Source: Gymnothorax reevesii
Lineage: Eukaryota; Chordata; Actinopteri; Anguilliformes; Muraenidae
Length of the DNA: 64,000 nucleotides
Reading direction: 5' to 3'
NCBI GenBank assembly: GCA_029721435.1
Contig: CM056573.1
Location: 2,278,501 to 2,342,500 of the forward strand
Shown here: piece by piece, positions 23,111 through 36,300 of the stretch
Layout: every line of letters begins with the position of its first letter
How positions within the stretch are numbered: position 1 is the stretch's first letter
The notes under the pieces: generated by a model
What the model was told of the DNA's origin: nothing
The model's database searches: none
What the model saw: the letters and a program-made list of their open reading frames with translations, nothing else
Translations under genes and position numbers: made by a program

Positions 23111-25199
23111 GCAAGTCTCTCCTACATTTTGTGCTTAGCGTGTGGTGGTGGAGGGAGCTGTTTAAGACCACTGTCTAAAATCTCCATCACAGGTTGAACC
23201 GAGCTGAGATTTGGTGATTCTGAAAGCTATAGTTTATGATTAATATAATTTCCATGCGAATAAAACCATTTAGTGACCCCTTGTGTCCTGTGGATGGGGT
23301 AACTGTCGTCCTGAAAGATAGCACTCCCATCAGGGCAGTAGTGTTTCAGCACGGGATAAAGGTGATCTCCCAGAATAATTGTGTATTGATTTGTTATGTC
23401 AGTTCCCCAAAAGGGACTCAGCGATCAAAGACTTGCCAGGAAACGGCCCTGACAGAATTACAGAGCCACTGGACCACTTTACTGAAGGTGTAAAGCATGG
23501 ATCCTCAAATCTGGACATTGAAGCCAAATCCAGCCCAGGTTTTCTGTTATCTCAGGCAGTCTGATTGGCCAGACTGTGTTAACACCTGACATCCAGGTAA
23601 ACGGAGAGGTGGAAAACCAGCAGTTCTCGGACCTTGTGGGCTGTGATTTGCGGACCGGGGGTGTAAAGTATTCAGACCTGTGGCCTACACTATTCTCACA
23701 GTGCAGACCACACATGCATCCGCCCACATGTGCAGAATATAGTAAAGCTCTGATCAAACCTTCTTAAAACCCCAGAAGAAGAGTTGTAAGTCTGTTCCTG
23801 CTTATATATTCTAATAAAGGAATGTGGACCTGTGACTCCATTCTCCAAACCTATTTACTGATGTCTTTCCCACGGACCTGTTTCAAGGTTTCTATCGAAA
23901 TATGACCCAGTCGAGCAGTGTCTGTAACTGAAGCTTATGCCATCTGAGCCACAATATTTATCTCTCATTCAAACTCACTTAAGCCATGTTTACATTTGTC
24001 ATTTTATGTGTCCTACTAGATAATATCCGGAGATGACTTATCTGTTTTCCTTTTACACTTAGCCACATCAATGCATTTTTGCTTCATGTGTACAAACCCG
24101 ATTTGCTGTTTTTTTTTTTTTTGCTCACAAGAATGTAAATGCCAGTAGACTGACAGCCCTCAGCTTCTTTTCTAGGGGGGCTGGCGAGGATTGTAGCCCT
24201 CAGTGTGAGGATTGAGGGGGAAATTAAAGAACAGGTACCGATGGCAGATGGATAATAGCGCTAATGTATGCTGCTTCATTATACCTGAGCACTTCCTGAG
24301 ACTCTTCCTGAGGTGGTTTGGGAAATCCGTTTAAACTTGGCCCGAATGCGTCATGGAGCCATTGAAACTTGACCTTTTTGCTTTCGATTGCTACCTGGTA
24401 ACGATGCATGAGTGTGCTGGGAGTTATATATAATCTTCTTTTCACCTTGAGTTGTTATTTCTGTAATTGTTGGAAAAAAAATGTTCTGTTTCAGAGCATC
24501 TGCATTAGTTAAGTTTGACTGATTTTTCTTCATTTTGACACAATATAAGTACGTTAGCATAGAAATCCGACTAAATGCCATATTACTGCCCTGACAACTA
24601 ACTGGTCTCGCAGCTCAGCCTCACTCTATTATCCCAGGCATTAGCATCGGCACACTTTTTAATTCATTAAACTCTTTGGCTTTTATTGGTAGCGCCCTGA
24701 AGAATTAATTGCGCATTAATTCTGGCACCGTCTCGTGTTGATTCGCTCTTCATTTTTGACTCAAATTATTATCTGCTGTCGGAAGATGGTCCGCGCGCTC
24801 CCTGTCCACCAGCTGCACGCGCTGACAGTGGACAAAACTCGCGCTTTCAGTTCGCCTGTCAGTCCCTCAGAAACCAGTGTAACGGTGTGAATGTTTGACC
24901 TGAAGTCTTATCGACAGAAGGGATCTCAAAGTCCAAACCAGTGTTCGGTCACACGAATAAAATAAGGTTTGACTTCAGATTTGAATGTGTACAATGTAAT
25001 TTCAAGGCTTTTACGTGATAAACGCATTTTGCAGTATAATCTCAATATATTTGCATGTAATTAGATTAAAACGAACCGCAACCGACTGCAAACCTAATGA
25101 AAATCACACTACCTCTGTGCTCGAGTCCGTATGAAGCTGTTGCATCGGCAGCACACAGGACGAGAGGAGCGGGCAGCTGACGGACTCTCTACATAAGCA
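23111..25199. other. No gene recognised; CpG-rich from about 24780
   Basis: No coding region identified. From 24780 the base composition changes: CpG dinucleotides become frequent (for example CCGCGCGCTCCC at 24791-24802), as expected upstream of a promoter. A T-run lies at 24109-24122. Confidence 0.4.
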
Positions 25200-25255
25200 A
25201 ATTGGCGATAAATTATGCTCTCCACCGGGAGGCTGCAAGGAGAAGAGGGAGAATA

Positions 25256-25258
<3 letters not shown>

Positions 25259-25307
<49 letters not shown>
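25259..25307. repeat. (GA)n microsatellite
   Basis: An uninterrupted GA tract of about 24 units, inside the candidate 5' UTR exon. Confidence 0.95.
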
Positions 25308-25310
<3 letters not shown>

Positions 25311-25519
25311 CCGGGAAAGACTAAATTACAAAGAAAACGTGATTTGGACTGGCAAAGCCGGCCCGAAAACGGGTTGTATGCGATATCTCTCGATGGCTGT
25401 CAGGATTTCGTCTCCTCTCACCTAAAGACATCCCAGCCACAATACGGAAACGCTCCTCACATCTGTGCGCATCTAAACGGATTAAATCACCATCCAGTTC
25501 CCGTGTCCGGATGTAGCGG

Positions 25520-25540
25520 ATCAGCACTCTGGACAGCTAC
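25520..25540 (+). promoter_or_regulatory. RE1/NRSE-like REST silencer site
   Basis: The sequence contains both conserved half-sites of the RE1 element, TCAGCAC (25521-25527) and GGACAGC (25531-25537), with the canonical 3-bp gap. All 14 core positions of the half-sites match; the differences fall in the gap and the outer flanks. REST binds such 21-bp elements to silence neuronal genes in other cells, often from the first exon or first intron. It ends 5 bp before the candidate splice donor. Confidence 0.55.
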
Positions 25541-25545
25541 CAAAG

Positions 25546-28500
25546 GTAAGGTTGGGCTGCGTTGTATTAAAGTCATCCGTAAGTGACGGATCAACCACTG
25601 CGCCCGTCTAGGAACAAGCAACATATTTTGGTAGTTCAACCAGGCTTACAAGCTTCCGTTCTGCTTCAGTAAATAAAGTATTATTTTGAGATGTGCAAAG
25701 TTGGGGACGAGTCGCTTGGCCATTTTCAGAAAGACTACGAAGGAACGAATGTCGGTGGAAACATACGCTTTCCCATCGTATGTAGTCTCATTCTCGATTG
25801 GGGGTCTGTGTTCTCTTTCTAGACGCGCTGCAGTGTGAAACCTGCCGTCGCGATTCCAATTATTGCAGAGAAACTCGGGCTGGTTTCTATCAGAACTGAT
25901 TTTCCAGATCACATGTCCGACGGGCTGCAAACGGCTTTAGTCTTCAGTGCTTGTTTTTGCTGTTTTATCGCCTGATATTCAGGCGTGCCGATGCACGTGA
26001 GTATGCATGTAACACGAGCTGATGGAAGTGATGGAAAGTTCGCGTCGCGTGAGGCGTGGATTGGGGTGTTTGCGCGGAGAAAATCAACCCGATTTGTTTC
26101 ATTCGACCATTAATCTCGGTGTCAGCGCGTGTCAGGTCAGCTGTGGGGCTCGTGGCCGAAGCGGCACAGCGGTCCGCGCCAGTCAGCGACAAGTTCAGGC
26201 TTCCTCCATTGGCCACGAGCCCGCGATCGTTTTCACGCCCGCGCTCTAAATGCTGCAGGGGTTTTGCACTAAAAGCAGAGAATCACAGTCCCCCGCGAGT
26301 AATAATTTGTTGGAATTAGAGTAACATCCTGGGAACCCGTCGCGCAGCGTTTAACCTGCTCGTTGCACTTCGCTCTGTCCACATCCACTTCATTCGATGG
26401 TCTCCGAATGTGCATCCGCGTTGTACCCAGTGTTCATGCTTCATCCAGTCTTGCTTTCCACTCAGTCCTTTGACAGAAAAGCATCGCGCTGTTTCACTGC
26501 TACTAATTTCATCTATAGAATTCAGAGGTGAGCAATTTCTCAGAACGTTCTGCGAAAATAAATGTCAACATCGAATTTTAGCGAATTACATTTTCCTTTT
26601 CTTCTTTGTTGATGTGTCAATGAGATATCAAGTGCCTCTTTTGACATTACGAGGCAAAAGTGCGTCTTGTCATATGAAAATTGACCTTTCATATTTATGT
26701 ACCGAAGGACTTGCGCAAATAACATGTTTAGTTCAAAGTGGTATAAGTGTCGTTTTGTGAATGATGCGGTGGTGGAGTAACCTAACTCAGTTTGTTCCCA
26801 ATTAGAGCAGAGCACACCACTCTCAGACGTTTATCTGAGTTAATAAATGTTGCTTTGAGTGCTTTTTAAATGAGCATTAAAGAGCGGAGTTTTATTTGCT
26901 GTGAATGATCTGAAAATGTGAGTTGTGTAGGTGACCTCATTTCAAATCTTCAACATGGATAAAAATGAAAAAGCAACAAAACACAACTGAATCATAGGCA
27001 GAGTGTATGTATCTGCAAATTATTGTTAGCAAGCTAGATCTTGCACAGATGCTGTAAGCATCAGATCATTAAATCGTATCATTCCTGACTCTCACTTAAA
27101 GCACTCACGAGGGCCCTGTTTCACAAAGCAATATTACTTTACTTTACTTTACTAAATTATATTGCAAGCATTTTGGTTTTTATTTAGTTCAGTTATCAAG
27201 GTTACAGAGTAATCGTCCTATATAAACCCTCTCTGATCAGTATTTTTATTTAGCTTGCATGCACCAATACAAAACAGAGGGCAGTGGAAACTGAAATTAG
27301 CCAATCGCTTATCATTACTGTTGGCTGGCCGGAGATGCTATGCTGTAATCTGTGTGCTTTTGTTCTGGGGTAAGTTTTAATGAGCCTCACCAATCCATCT
27401 GTCTTCCAGGTGGATCTCGTTTCATGAATTTGATCTGAATTTCATAAATGAGACACTTACAGTTACAAAATACCCTGAACATTTTTGCTGTGTCTTTTCT
27501 GAGGCTTTTTGAGGAAAAATAGTAACATTTAGAGTGAATATGACCTCTACTGCCGACTGACTTTGAAAACTCCACTGTTTATTGGCTGTAGTTGAAGAAA
27601 TGTTCTAGCTTCTCAGTAATTGCACAGTTCAAGACAACATACATCACATATATTTCTGCGACTGGATTTTTTAGGACCTTGTGTTACCGCACCTTTGGTC
27701 TCTCTGAAATGAGGTCGCAGTGCTGAGGTAACAGTGAGACCCGCACTGCTCTCGAGACGAAGGATAATAACCCGAGAGAGGTGTGTATAACTGTGAATGT
27801 GCATCATCCTTTATATGAGAGGGTGCTGGGAAAGTAATCTTGTTTCTGTGTGTAGATGCACCCGTGGCCCGGTTTTGGATTTACACTAAACCAGTGTCAA
27901 GTGAATCAGACAGCCCCTGCAGGGCTAAGCACAATTTCCCGCGGGTCTCCTGTGGCGAGGGAGATTTCAGTTGTTAAAACTGTGCATGATGAGTCATACA
28001 CAATCTCACCTTTTCTGATCAGGCTCTGGTAGTCTGCTAGCAACAGCTATGCATGTAGCGTACGTACTCCTCTGATGCAAAGAGCGTGCGCCGCTGCTGA
28101 TTGAAGAGGCGTCCAACAACATATCGTTTGGACTAAAGAACGTGCCTGTCTTTGCTCAAGAAAATCATTGGAGGAGGCTGCAGTGGTCAGGCTGGCCCTT
28201 CAAAACAGTTGCATATTTCCAAATTCAGACTGAAACATTGTTGGTGTCAGATGAGATGCTCTTATACAGATTTTTGCAAGTTCTTCAGGAGACAGAAAAA
28301 AGACTTACATATTTTGAACTTATTTTGGGCACCTTGGATTTTTTGTGAAATATAATTTGGGAAAACCGTGCATTTTCTTTTTTCATCGACAAATATCATA
28401 TCATCATGTTAAATGATTGTTTTCCTGGGGGAAAAAAAAATATCCACATCCAGATCAGAGCTTATGTCACATGATATTTCTCTCTCCTTGCATTGGTCCA

Positions 28501-30187
28501 TTTCTCACAAGGTTTTCACAGTAGTTGCAGGGTTCATTTCTGCATCTTCTGATATGAAAATCTCAGAAAGGCCAAAATTTCATACAGGAGAGTTTCATCT
28601 GAGACCAACCTTACGTTACTTCAGGAAAAATTTATTAAATAGTATTTGAGGAGGCAGAATCTCTGGGAGTTTTCAAGACCAGACTTGATTTACTACTAGA
28701 TACCGTTTGTCCTCAAGTCTTCGATTCACTTTAGCGATAGGACAATGGTGAGCCTAGTTGGGCTGTTCTCACCACTCATGTTATGTTGTGTTGTGTCATT
28801 ATCAGTCGGTGAAGTGCGCAGACAAAACTCCTCATCGTCCCTCTCATACTGTAATGGAAGAGAGTAACTGATTTGGGCAGTAAATCTTTCACACTCATGG
28901 TAGGGGCCTTTACACGGCACACATTTCCACCCTCCAGCCTTTTTTTTGCTTGCATGTCACACTATTAGCATAGCATCGCTAACCCCCAGAGGAGCAAGTC
29001 ACCCCTGCCAGCTAATTATTGCTACAGTGCAGCCGGGAACATCTGCCATGTCCATTGTGAGAGGCGAGGCGCTTGAATAGTTTGCTGGAAAGAGGCCATT
29101 TTCCCCCAGTTGCTGGGATATGGTGACTGTGTCACCGCATGCCTGGTTTTCCCCTAAGCAGTATTAGTTCTAAGATCCCTCCACAGTTCTGATTCTCAAA
29201 TGGACAACAGATTTATGGTGTGTGCCGGTGTAAAGACTGTGGACCATAGCTTTATTTTGTTGCTTTCAAGTGCTCTGTGTTAACGGTTCTCTGGCAGTGG
29301 AGTTCATTTGCATTTCTGTGCTTACAAGGCTGTCCTCACCCTTCCTGAGAAAGGGCTGTGATTGGATTATTTTTATTGGTCAGTGTGAGTGCACCTGCAA
29401 TGTGAAAAGCGAAGATACTGCTGTTTATGTTGCCTTTTTCAACTGAGAGTGTATACTGTTATAAGGTGATGAAAGCCCTCAGTAAGACAGGGTTTATTGT
29501 AACCTCTCTATGATTTAACATTGACTGAGATTCCTGCTTCATGCTGTATGTCCATAGGTTGGGTTTGTAAGGGATAACCAATCAAAGCTACTGTAGACTC
29601 CTCCCCTCCTCTTTTAAGAATGGGTGCAAGGACTGGGAATCAGGAATATTGTTCACTTGTGTGAAAATGGTGTCGCGAGTCGCAGGATCTTGGTCATTTG
29701 ATCTAGAACATGTGTATTTAATCTTGGAAAAAATATTTTTCTGTCATATTAACCCCTTTAACTCCAATATCTCACGTAAGTTCTCCCTTAAGTAGGTTCA
29801 AAATCATAAAAAGTATTAATTTACATATTTTAGAACAAAGTCACACATATTCTGTATCTGCTGGTTGCAGCGCTTCAGTGAAGCTACATCACACCTATTC
29901 TGAGAAAAATATTCAAACCCAGGATGCTGTGTTTTTATGGTCACAGCATCACATCAAATGGGAAATATCTAAATCTTGTACGCAATTTTATACAATTTCT
30001 CAGTAATTTAGGAGGACATATTTGGGTTTGCTGGAATACTAAGGATCTCCTCTAAAATTTATAATAGACCTGAAGTAAAACAATTTTAACACAGCAGCTG
30101 GACCTGAGGTTTCATGGGGTTAGATGCATATATGTGAAGAGAGAACACAGTTATATTCATGTACCAGTGAGACTGGGATCCACTGAA
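25546..30187. other. No gene recognised; probably intronic
   Basis: No coding region or RNA gene was recognised. CpG density stays raised to about 26400 and then falls. If the donor at 25546 is real, this is the start of a long intron. The TTTACTTTACTTTACT repeat at 27129-27148 is a minor simple repeat. Confidence 0.4.
28655..28800 (+). repeat. Possible LINE 3'-end relic
   Basis: Plus-strand translation gives GVFKTRLDLLLDTV followed by stops and a NGEPSWAVL-like block. This arrangement is reminiscent of the C-terminal end of some fish LINE ORFs just before the 3' UTR. The similarity is weak and no tail is evident. Confidence 0.25.
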
Positions 30188-30286
30188 CCATGGGGACTGA
30201 AGAGCCATATCACTATTAAGCCTATTTTACAGAGCTCTGACATCTATTGATAACTAATATGTGATATGGCTCATTGGTCCCCATGG
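30188..30286. repeat. 26-bp inverted repeat (fold-back)
   Basis: The arms are 30188-30213 (CCATGGGGACTGAAGAGCCA, then TATCAC) and 30261-30286, whose reverse complement is CCATGGGGACCAATGAGCCA, then TATCAC: 23 of 26 positions pair. The loop is 47 bp, and weaker pairing extends outward for about 15 bp on each side. It could be the core of a fold-back miniature transposon or a structured RNA; no target duplication was identified. Confidence 0.7.
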
Positions 30287-30715
30287 CTCATTGCACCCCA
30301 GCCACCCTGATGCCTTTCTATGAGCATCTGAGTAATATTAGAGCATTTTTGTGTTCACATGGGAGGAAATCTGTGCATTAACTCTGATGCGGCTCTGGCT
30401 AACATATGAGGAACAAGCGGGTTTATTTCCCCAGATCATCTTTGATGTGCTGCTAGCTCTGCCTGCTGCAAACAGAAACGAGGTCTGATTAATGCAGCAC
30501 AAATCACTATGGTGGAGAGATAGAACAGTAAACAAACTAATATTACAAACTTTCAGGACTTTTTACCAAATGACTGGCAAAAATTATGTTTCTCTTCTCT
30601 CTCAAGAAATTCCTATCCTGATTTAAATCAGGTGCTGACTGCTGACTCCTCATTGTAGCCGACCTAAGATTGTTGTAAGCAAAGGAAATTTTTACAGGCT
30701 AGGTTACTACAGCAT
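30287..30715. other. No gene recognised; left flank of the array
   Basis: Ordinary AT-rich sequence with no recognised gene. The array begins abruptly after TTACTACAGCATT. Confidence 0.4.
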
Positions 30716-33331
30716 TCAGTACTATAGTCATATACAGTATACAGTATGTGCAGCTGTACAGTACTGTAGTCATATACAGTATACAGTATGTGCAGCTGTA
30801 CAGTACTATAGTCATATACAGTATAAGGTATGTGCAGCTGTACAGTACTGTAGTCATATACAGTATACAGTATGTGCAGCTGTACAGTACTGTAGTCATA
30901 TACAGTATACAGTATGTGCAGCTGTACAGTACTGTTGTCATATACGGTATACAGTATGTGCAGCTGTACAGTACTGTAGTCATGTACAGTATACAGTATG
31001 TGCAGCTGTACAGTACTGTAGTCATATACAGTATACAGTATGTACAGCTGTACAGTACTGTAGTCATATACAGTATACAGTATGTGCAGCTGTACAGTAC
31101 TGTAGTCATATACAGTAAACAGTATGTGCAGCTGTACAGTACTATAGCCATATACAGTATAAGGTATGTGCCGCTGTACAGTACTGTAATCATATACAGT
31201 ATACAGTATGTGCAGCTGTACAGTACTGTAGTCATATACAGTATACAGTATGTGCAGGCGTACAGTACTGAAGTCATATACAGTATACAGTATCTGCAGC
31301 TGTACAGTACTGTTGTCATATACAGTATACAGTATGTGCAGGTGTACAGTACTGTAGTCATATTCAGTATACAGTATGTGCAACTGTACAGTACTATAGT
31401 CATATACAGTATACAGTATGTGCAGCTGAACGGTACTGTAGTCATATACAGTATACAGTATGTGCAGCTGTACAGTACTGTAGTCATATACAGTATACAG
31501 TATGTGCAGGTGTACAGAACTGTAGTCATAAACAGTATACAGTATGTGTAGCTGTACAGTACTGTGGTCATATACAGTATACAGTATGTGCAGCTGTACA
31601 GTACTGTAGTCATATAGAGTATACAGTATGTGTAGCTGTACAGTACTATAGTCATATACAGTATACAGTATGTGCAGCTGTACAGTACTGTAGTGATATT
31701 CAGTTAACAGTATGTGCAGCTGTACAGTATTGTAGTCATATACAGTATACAGTATGTGCAGCTGAACGGAACTGTTGTCATATACAGTATGCAGTATGTG
31801 CAGCTGTACAGTACTGTAGTCATATACAGTATACAGTATGTGCAGCTGTACAGTACTGTAGTCATATTCAGTATACAGTATGTGCAGGTGTACAGTACTG
31901 TAGTCATATACAGTATACAGTATGTGTAGCTGTACAGTACTATAGTCATATACAGTACACAGTATGTGCAGCTGCACAGTACTGTAGTCATATACAGTAT
32001 ACAGTATGTGCAGCTGTACAGGACTGTAGTCATATACAGTATACAGTATGTGCAGGTGTACAGTACTGTAGTCGTATACAGTATACAGTATGTGTAGCTG
32101 TACAGTACTATAGTCATATACAGTATGCAGTATGTGCAGCTGAACAGTACTGTAGCCATTTACAGTATACAGTATGTGTAGCTGTACAGTACTGTAGTCA
32201 TATACAGTATACAGTATGTGCAGCTGTACAGTACTGTAGTCAAATAGAGTATACAGTATGTGCAGCTGAACAGTACTGTAGCCATTTACAGTATACAGTA
32301 TGTGTAGCTGTACAGTACTGTAGTCATATACAGTATACAGTATGTGCAGCTGTACAGTACTGTAGTCATATACAGTATACAGTATGTGCAACTGTACAGT
32401 ACTGTAGTCATATACAGTATACACTATGTACAGCTGTACAGTACTGTAGTCATATACAGTATACAGTATGTGCAGCTGTACAGTACTGTAGTCATATACA
32501 GTATACAGTATGTGTAGCTGTACAGTACTGTAATCATATGCAGTATACAGTATGTGCAGGTGTACAGTACTGTAGTCATATACAGTATAAAGTATGTGCA
32601 GGTGTACAGTACTGTAATCATATGCAGTATACAGTATGTGCAGGTGTACAGTACTGTAGTCATATACAGTATACAGTATGTGTAGCTGTACAGTACTGTA
32701 GTCATATACAGTATACACTATGTACAGCTGTACAGTACTGTAGTCATATACAGTATACAGTATGTGCAGCTGTACAGTACTGTAGTCATATACAGTATAC
32801 AGTATGTGTAGCTGTACAGTACTATAGTCATATACACTATGCAGTATGTGCAGCTGTACAGTACTGTAGTCATATACAGTATACAGTATGTGTAGCTGTA
32901 CAGTACTTTAGTCATATACACTACGCAGTATGTGCAGCTGTACAGCACTGTAGTCATATATAGTATACAGTATGTGCAGCTGTACAGTACTATAGTCCTA
33001 TACAGTATACAGTATGTGCAGGTTTACAGTAATGTAATCATATGCAGTATACAGTATGTGCAGGTGTACAGTACTGTAGTCATATACAGTATACAGTATG
33101 TGTAGCTGTACAGTACTATAGTCAAATACACTATGCAGTGTGTGCAGCTGTACAGTACTGTAGTCATATACAGAATACAGTATGTGCAACTGTACAGTAC
33201 TATAGTCATATACAGTATACAGTATGTGCAGCTGTACAGTACTGTAATCATATACAGTATACAGTATGTGCAGGTGTACAGTACTGTAGTCATATACAGT
33301 ATACAGTATGTGCAGCTGTACAGTACTATAG

Positions 33332-36300
33332 TCATATACAGTATACAGTATGTGCAGCTGTACAGTACTGTAATCATATACAGTATACAGTATGTACAGC
33401 TGTACAGTACTGTAGTCATATACAGTATACAGTATGTGTAGCTGTACAGAAATGTAGTCATATACAGTATACAGTATGTGCAGGTGTACAGTACTGTAGT
33501 CATATACAGTATACAGTATGTGTAGCTGTACAGTACTGTGGTCATATACAGTATACAGTATGTCTAGCTGTACAGTACTGTAGTCATATACAGTATACAG
33601 TATGTGTAGCTGTACAGTACTATAGTCATACACAGTATACAGTATGTGCAGCTGTACAGTACTGTAATCATATACAGTATGTGTAGCTGTACAGTACTAA
33701 AGTCATATACACTATGCAGTATGTGCAGCTGTACAGTACTGTAGTCATATACAGTATACAGTATGTGTAGCTGTACAGTACTATAGTCATATACACTATG
33801 CAGTATGTGCAGCTGTACAGTACTGTAGTCATATAGAGTATACAGTATGTGAAGCTGTACAGTACTGTAGTCATATACAGTATACAGTATGTGTAGCTGT
33901 ACAGTACTATAGTCATATACACTATGCAGTATGTGCAGCTGTACAGTACTATAGTCATATAGAGTATACAGTATGTGTAGCTGTACAGTACTAAAGTCAT
34001 ATACAGTATACAGTATGTACAGCTGTACAGTACTGTAGTCATATACAGTATACAGTATGTGTAGCTGTACAGAAATGTAGTCATATACAGTATACAGTAT
34101 GTGTAGCTGTACAGAAATGTAGTCATATACAGAATACAGTATGTGTAGCTGTACAGTACTAAAGTCATTCACAGTATACAGTATGTGCAGCTGTACAGTA
34201 CTGTAATCATATACAGTATGTGTAGCTGTACAGTACTATAGTCATATACACTATGCAGTATGTGCAGCTGTACAGTACTGTAGTCATATACAGTATACAG
34301 TATGTGTAGCTGTACAGTACTATAGTCATAGACACTATGCAGTATGTGCAGCTGTACAGTACTGTAGTCATATACAGTATACAGTATGTGCAGCTGTACA
34401 GTACTGTAGTCATATACAGTATACAGCATGTGCAGCTGTACAGTACTGTAGTCATATACAGTACACAGTATGTGCAGCTGTACAGTACTGTAGTCATATA
34501 CAGTATACAGTACTTGCAGCTGTACAGTACTGTAGTCATATACAGTATACAGTATGTGCAGCTGTACAGTACTGTAGTCATATACAGTATACAGTATGTG
34601 CAGCTGTACAGTACTGTAGTCATATTCAGTATACAGTATGTGCAGGTGTACAGTACTGTAGTTATATACAGTATACAGTATGTATAGCTGTACAGTACTA
34701 TAGTCATATACAGTACACAGTATGTGCAGCTGTACAGTACTGTAGTCATATACAGTATACAGTATGTGCAGCTGTACAGGACTGTAGTCATATACAGTAT
34801 ACAGTATATGCAGCTGTACAGTACTGTAATCATATGCAGTATACAGTATGTGCAGGTGTACAGTACTGTCGTCGTATACAGTATACAGTATGTGTAGCTG
34901 TACAGTACTATAGTCATATACAGTATGCAGTATGTGCAGCTGAACAGTACTGTTGCCATTTACAGTATACAGTATGTGTAGCTGTACAGTACTGTAGTCA
35001 TATACAGTATACAGTATGTGCAGCTGTACAGTACTGTAGTCATATACAGTATGTGCAGCTGTACAGTACTGTAGTCATATACAGTATACAGTATGTGCAG
35101 CTGTACAGTACTGTAATCATATACAGTATACAGTATGTACAGCTGTACAGTACTGTAGTCATATACAGTATACAGTATGTGTAGCTGTACAGAAATGTAG
35201 TCATATACAGTATACAGTATGTGCAGGTGTACAGTACTGTAGTCATATACAGTATACAGTATGTGTAGCTGTACAGTACTGTGGTCATATACAGTATACA
35301 GTATGTCTAGCTGTACAGTACTGTAGTCATATACAGTATACAGTATGTGTAGCTGTACAGTACTATAGTCATACACAGTATACAGTATGTGCAGCTGTAC
35401 AGTACTGTAATCATATACAGTATGTGTAGCTGTACAGTACTAAAGTCATATACACTATGCAGTATGTGCAGCTGTACAGTACTGTAGTCATATACAGTAT
35501 ACAGTATGTGTAGCTGTACAGTACTATAGTCATATACACTATGCAGTATGTGCAGCTGTACAGTACTGTAGTCATATAGAGTATACAGTATGTGAAGCTG
35601 TACAGTACTGTAGTCATATACAGTATACAGTATGTGTAGCTGTACAGTACTATAGTCATATACACTATGCAGTATGTGCAGCTGTACAGTACTATAGTCA
35701 TATAGAGTATACAGTATGTGTAGCTGTACAGTACTAAAGTCATATACAGTATACAGTATGTACAGCTGTACAGTACTGTAGTCATATACAGTATACAGTA
35801 TGTGTAGCTGTACAGAAATGTAGTCATATACAGTATACAGTATGTGTAGCTGTACAGAAATGTAGTCATATACAGAATACAGTATGTGTAGCTGTACAGT
35901 ACTAAAGTCATTCACAGTATACAGTATGTGCAGCTGTACAGTACTGTAATCATATACAGTATGTGTAGCTGTACAGTACTATAGTCATATACACTATGCA
36001 GTATGTGCAGCTGTACAGTACTGTAGTCATATACAGTATACAGTATGTGTAGCTGTACAGTACTATAGTCATAGACACTATGCAGTATGTGCAGCTGTAC
36101 AGTACTGTAGTCATATACAGTATACAGTATGTGCAGCTGTACAGTACTGTAGTCATATACAGTATACAGCATGTGCAGCTGTACAGTACTGTAGTCATAT
36201 ACAGTACACAGTATGTGCAGCTGTACAGTACTGTAGTCATATACAGTATACAGTACTTGCAGCTGTACAGTACTGTAGTCATATACAGTATACAGTATGT

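Larger units (their letters stand above)
25200..25545 (+). other. Candidate non-coding first exon of a host gene
   Basis: CpG-rich sequence leads into a (GA)n tract and then about 235 bp with few ATGs, ending at CTACCAAAG|GTAAGG, a consensus splice donor (GT at 25546-25547). An in-frame TAA at 25254-25256 and the lack of an in-frame ATG argue that the open frame crossing it is 5' UTR rather than protein. One short upstream-type ORF begins at the ATG at 25379. The start is arbitrary; no TATA box is seen. The RE1-like silencer at 25520-25540 suggests a neuronal gene. The gene itself cannot be named from this, and the next exon is not recognised in the window. Confidence 0.4.

Noticed and set aside
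25344..25586. 80-codon ORF crossing the candidate exon as protein
   Set aside because: It has no ATG start, it reads through a consensus splice donor and it resembles no protein family.
30664..32718. 684-codon ORF on minus and many other long ORFs in the array
   Set aside because: The repeat unit is a multiple of three and lacks stops in four frames, so long ORFs arise on both strands automatically. They have no N-terminal signal, domain or unique sequence.
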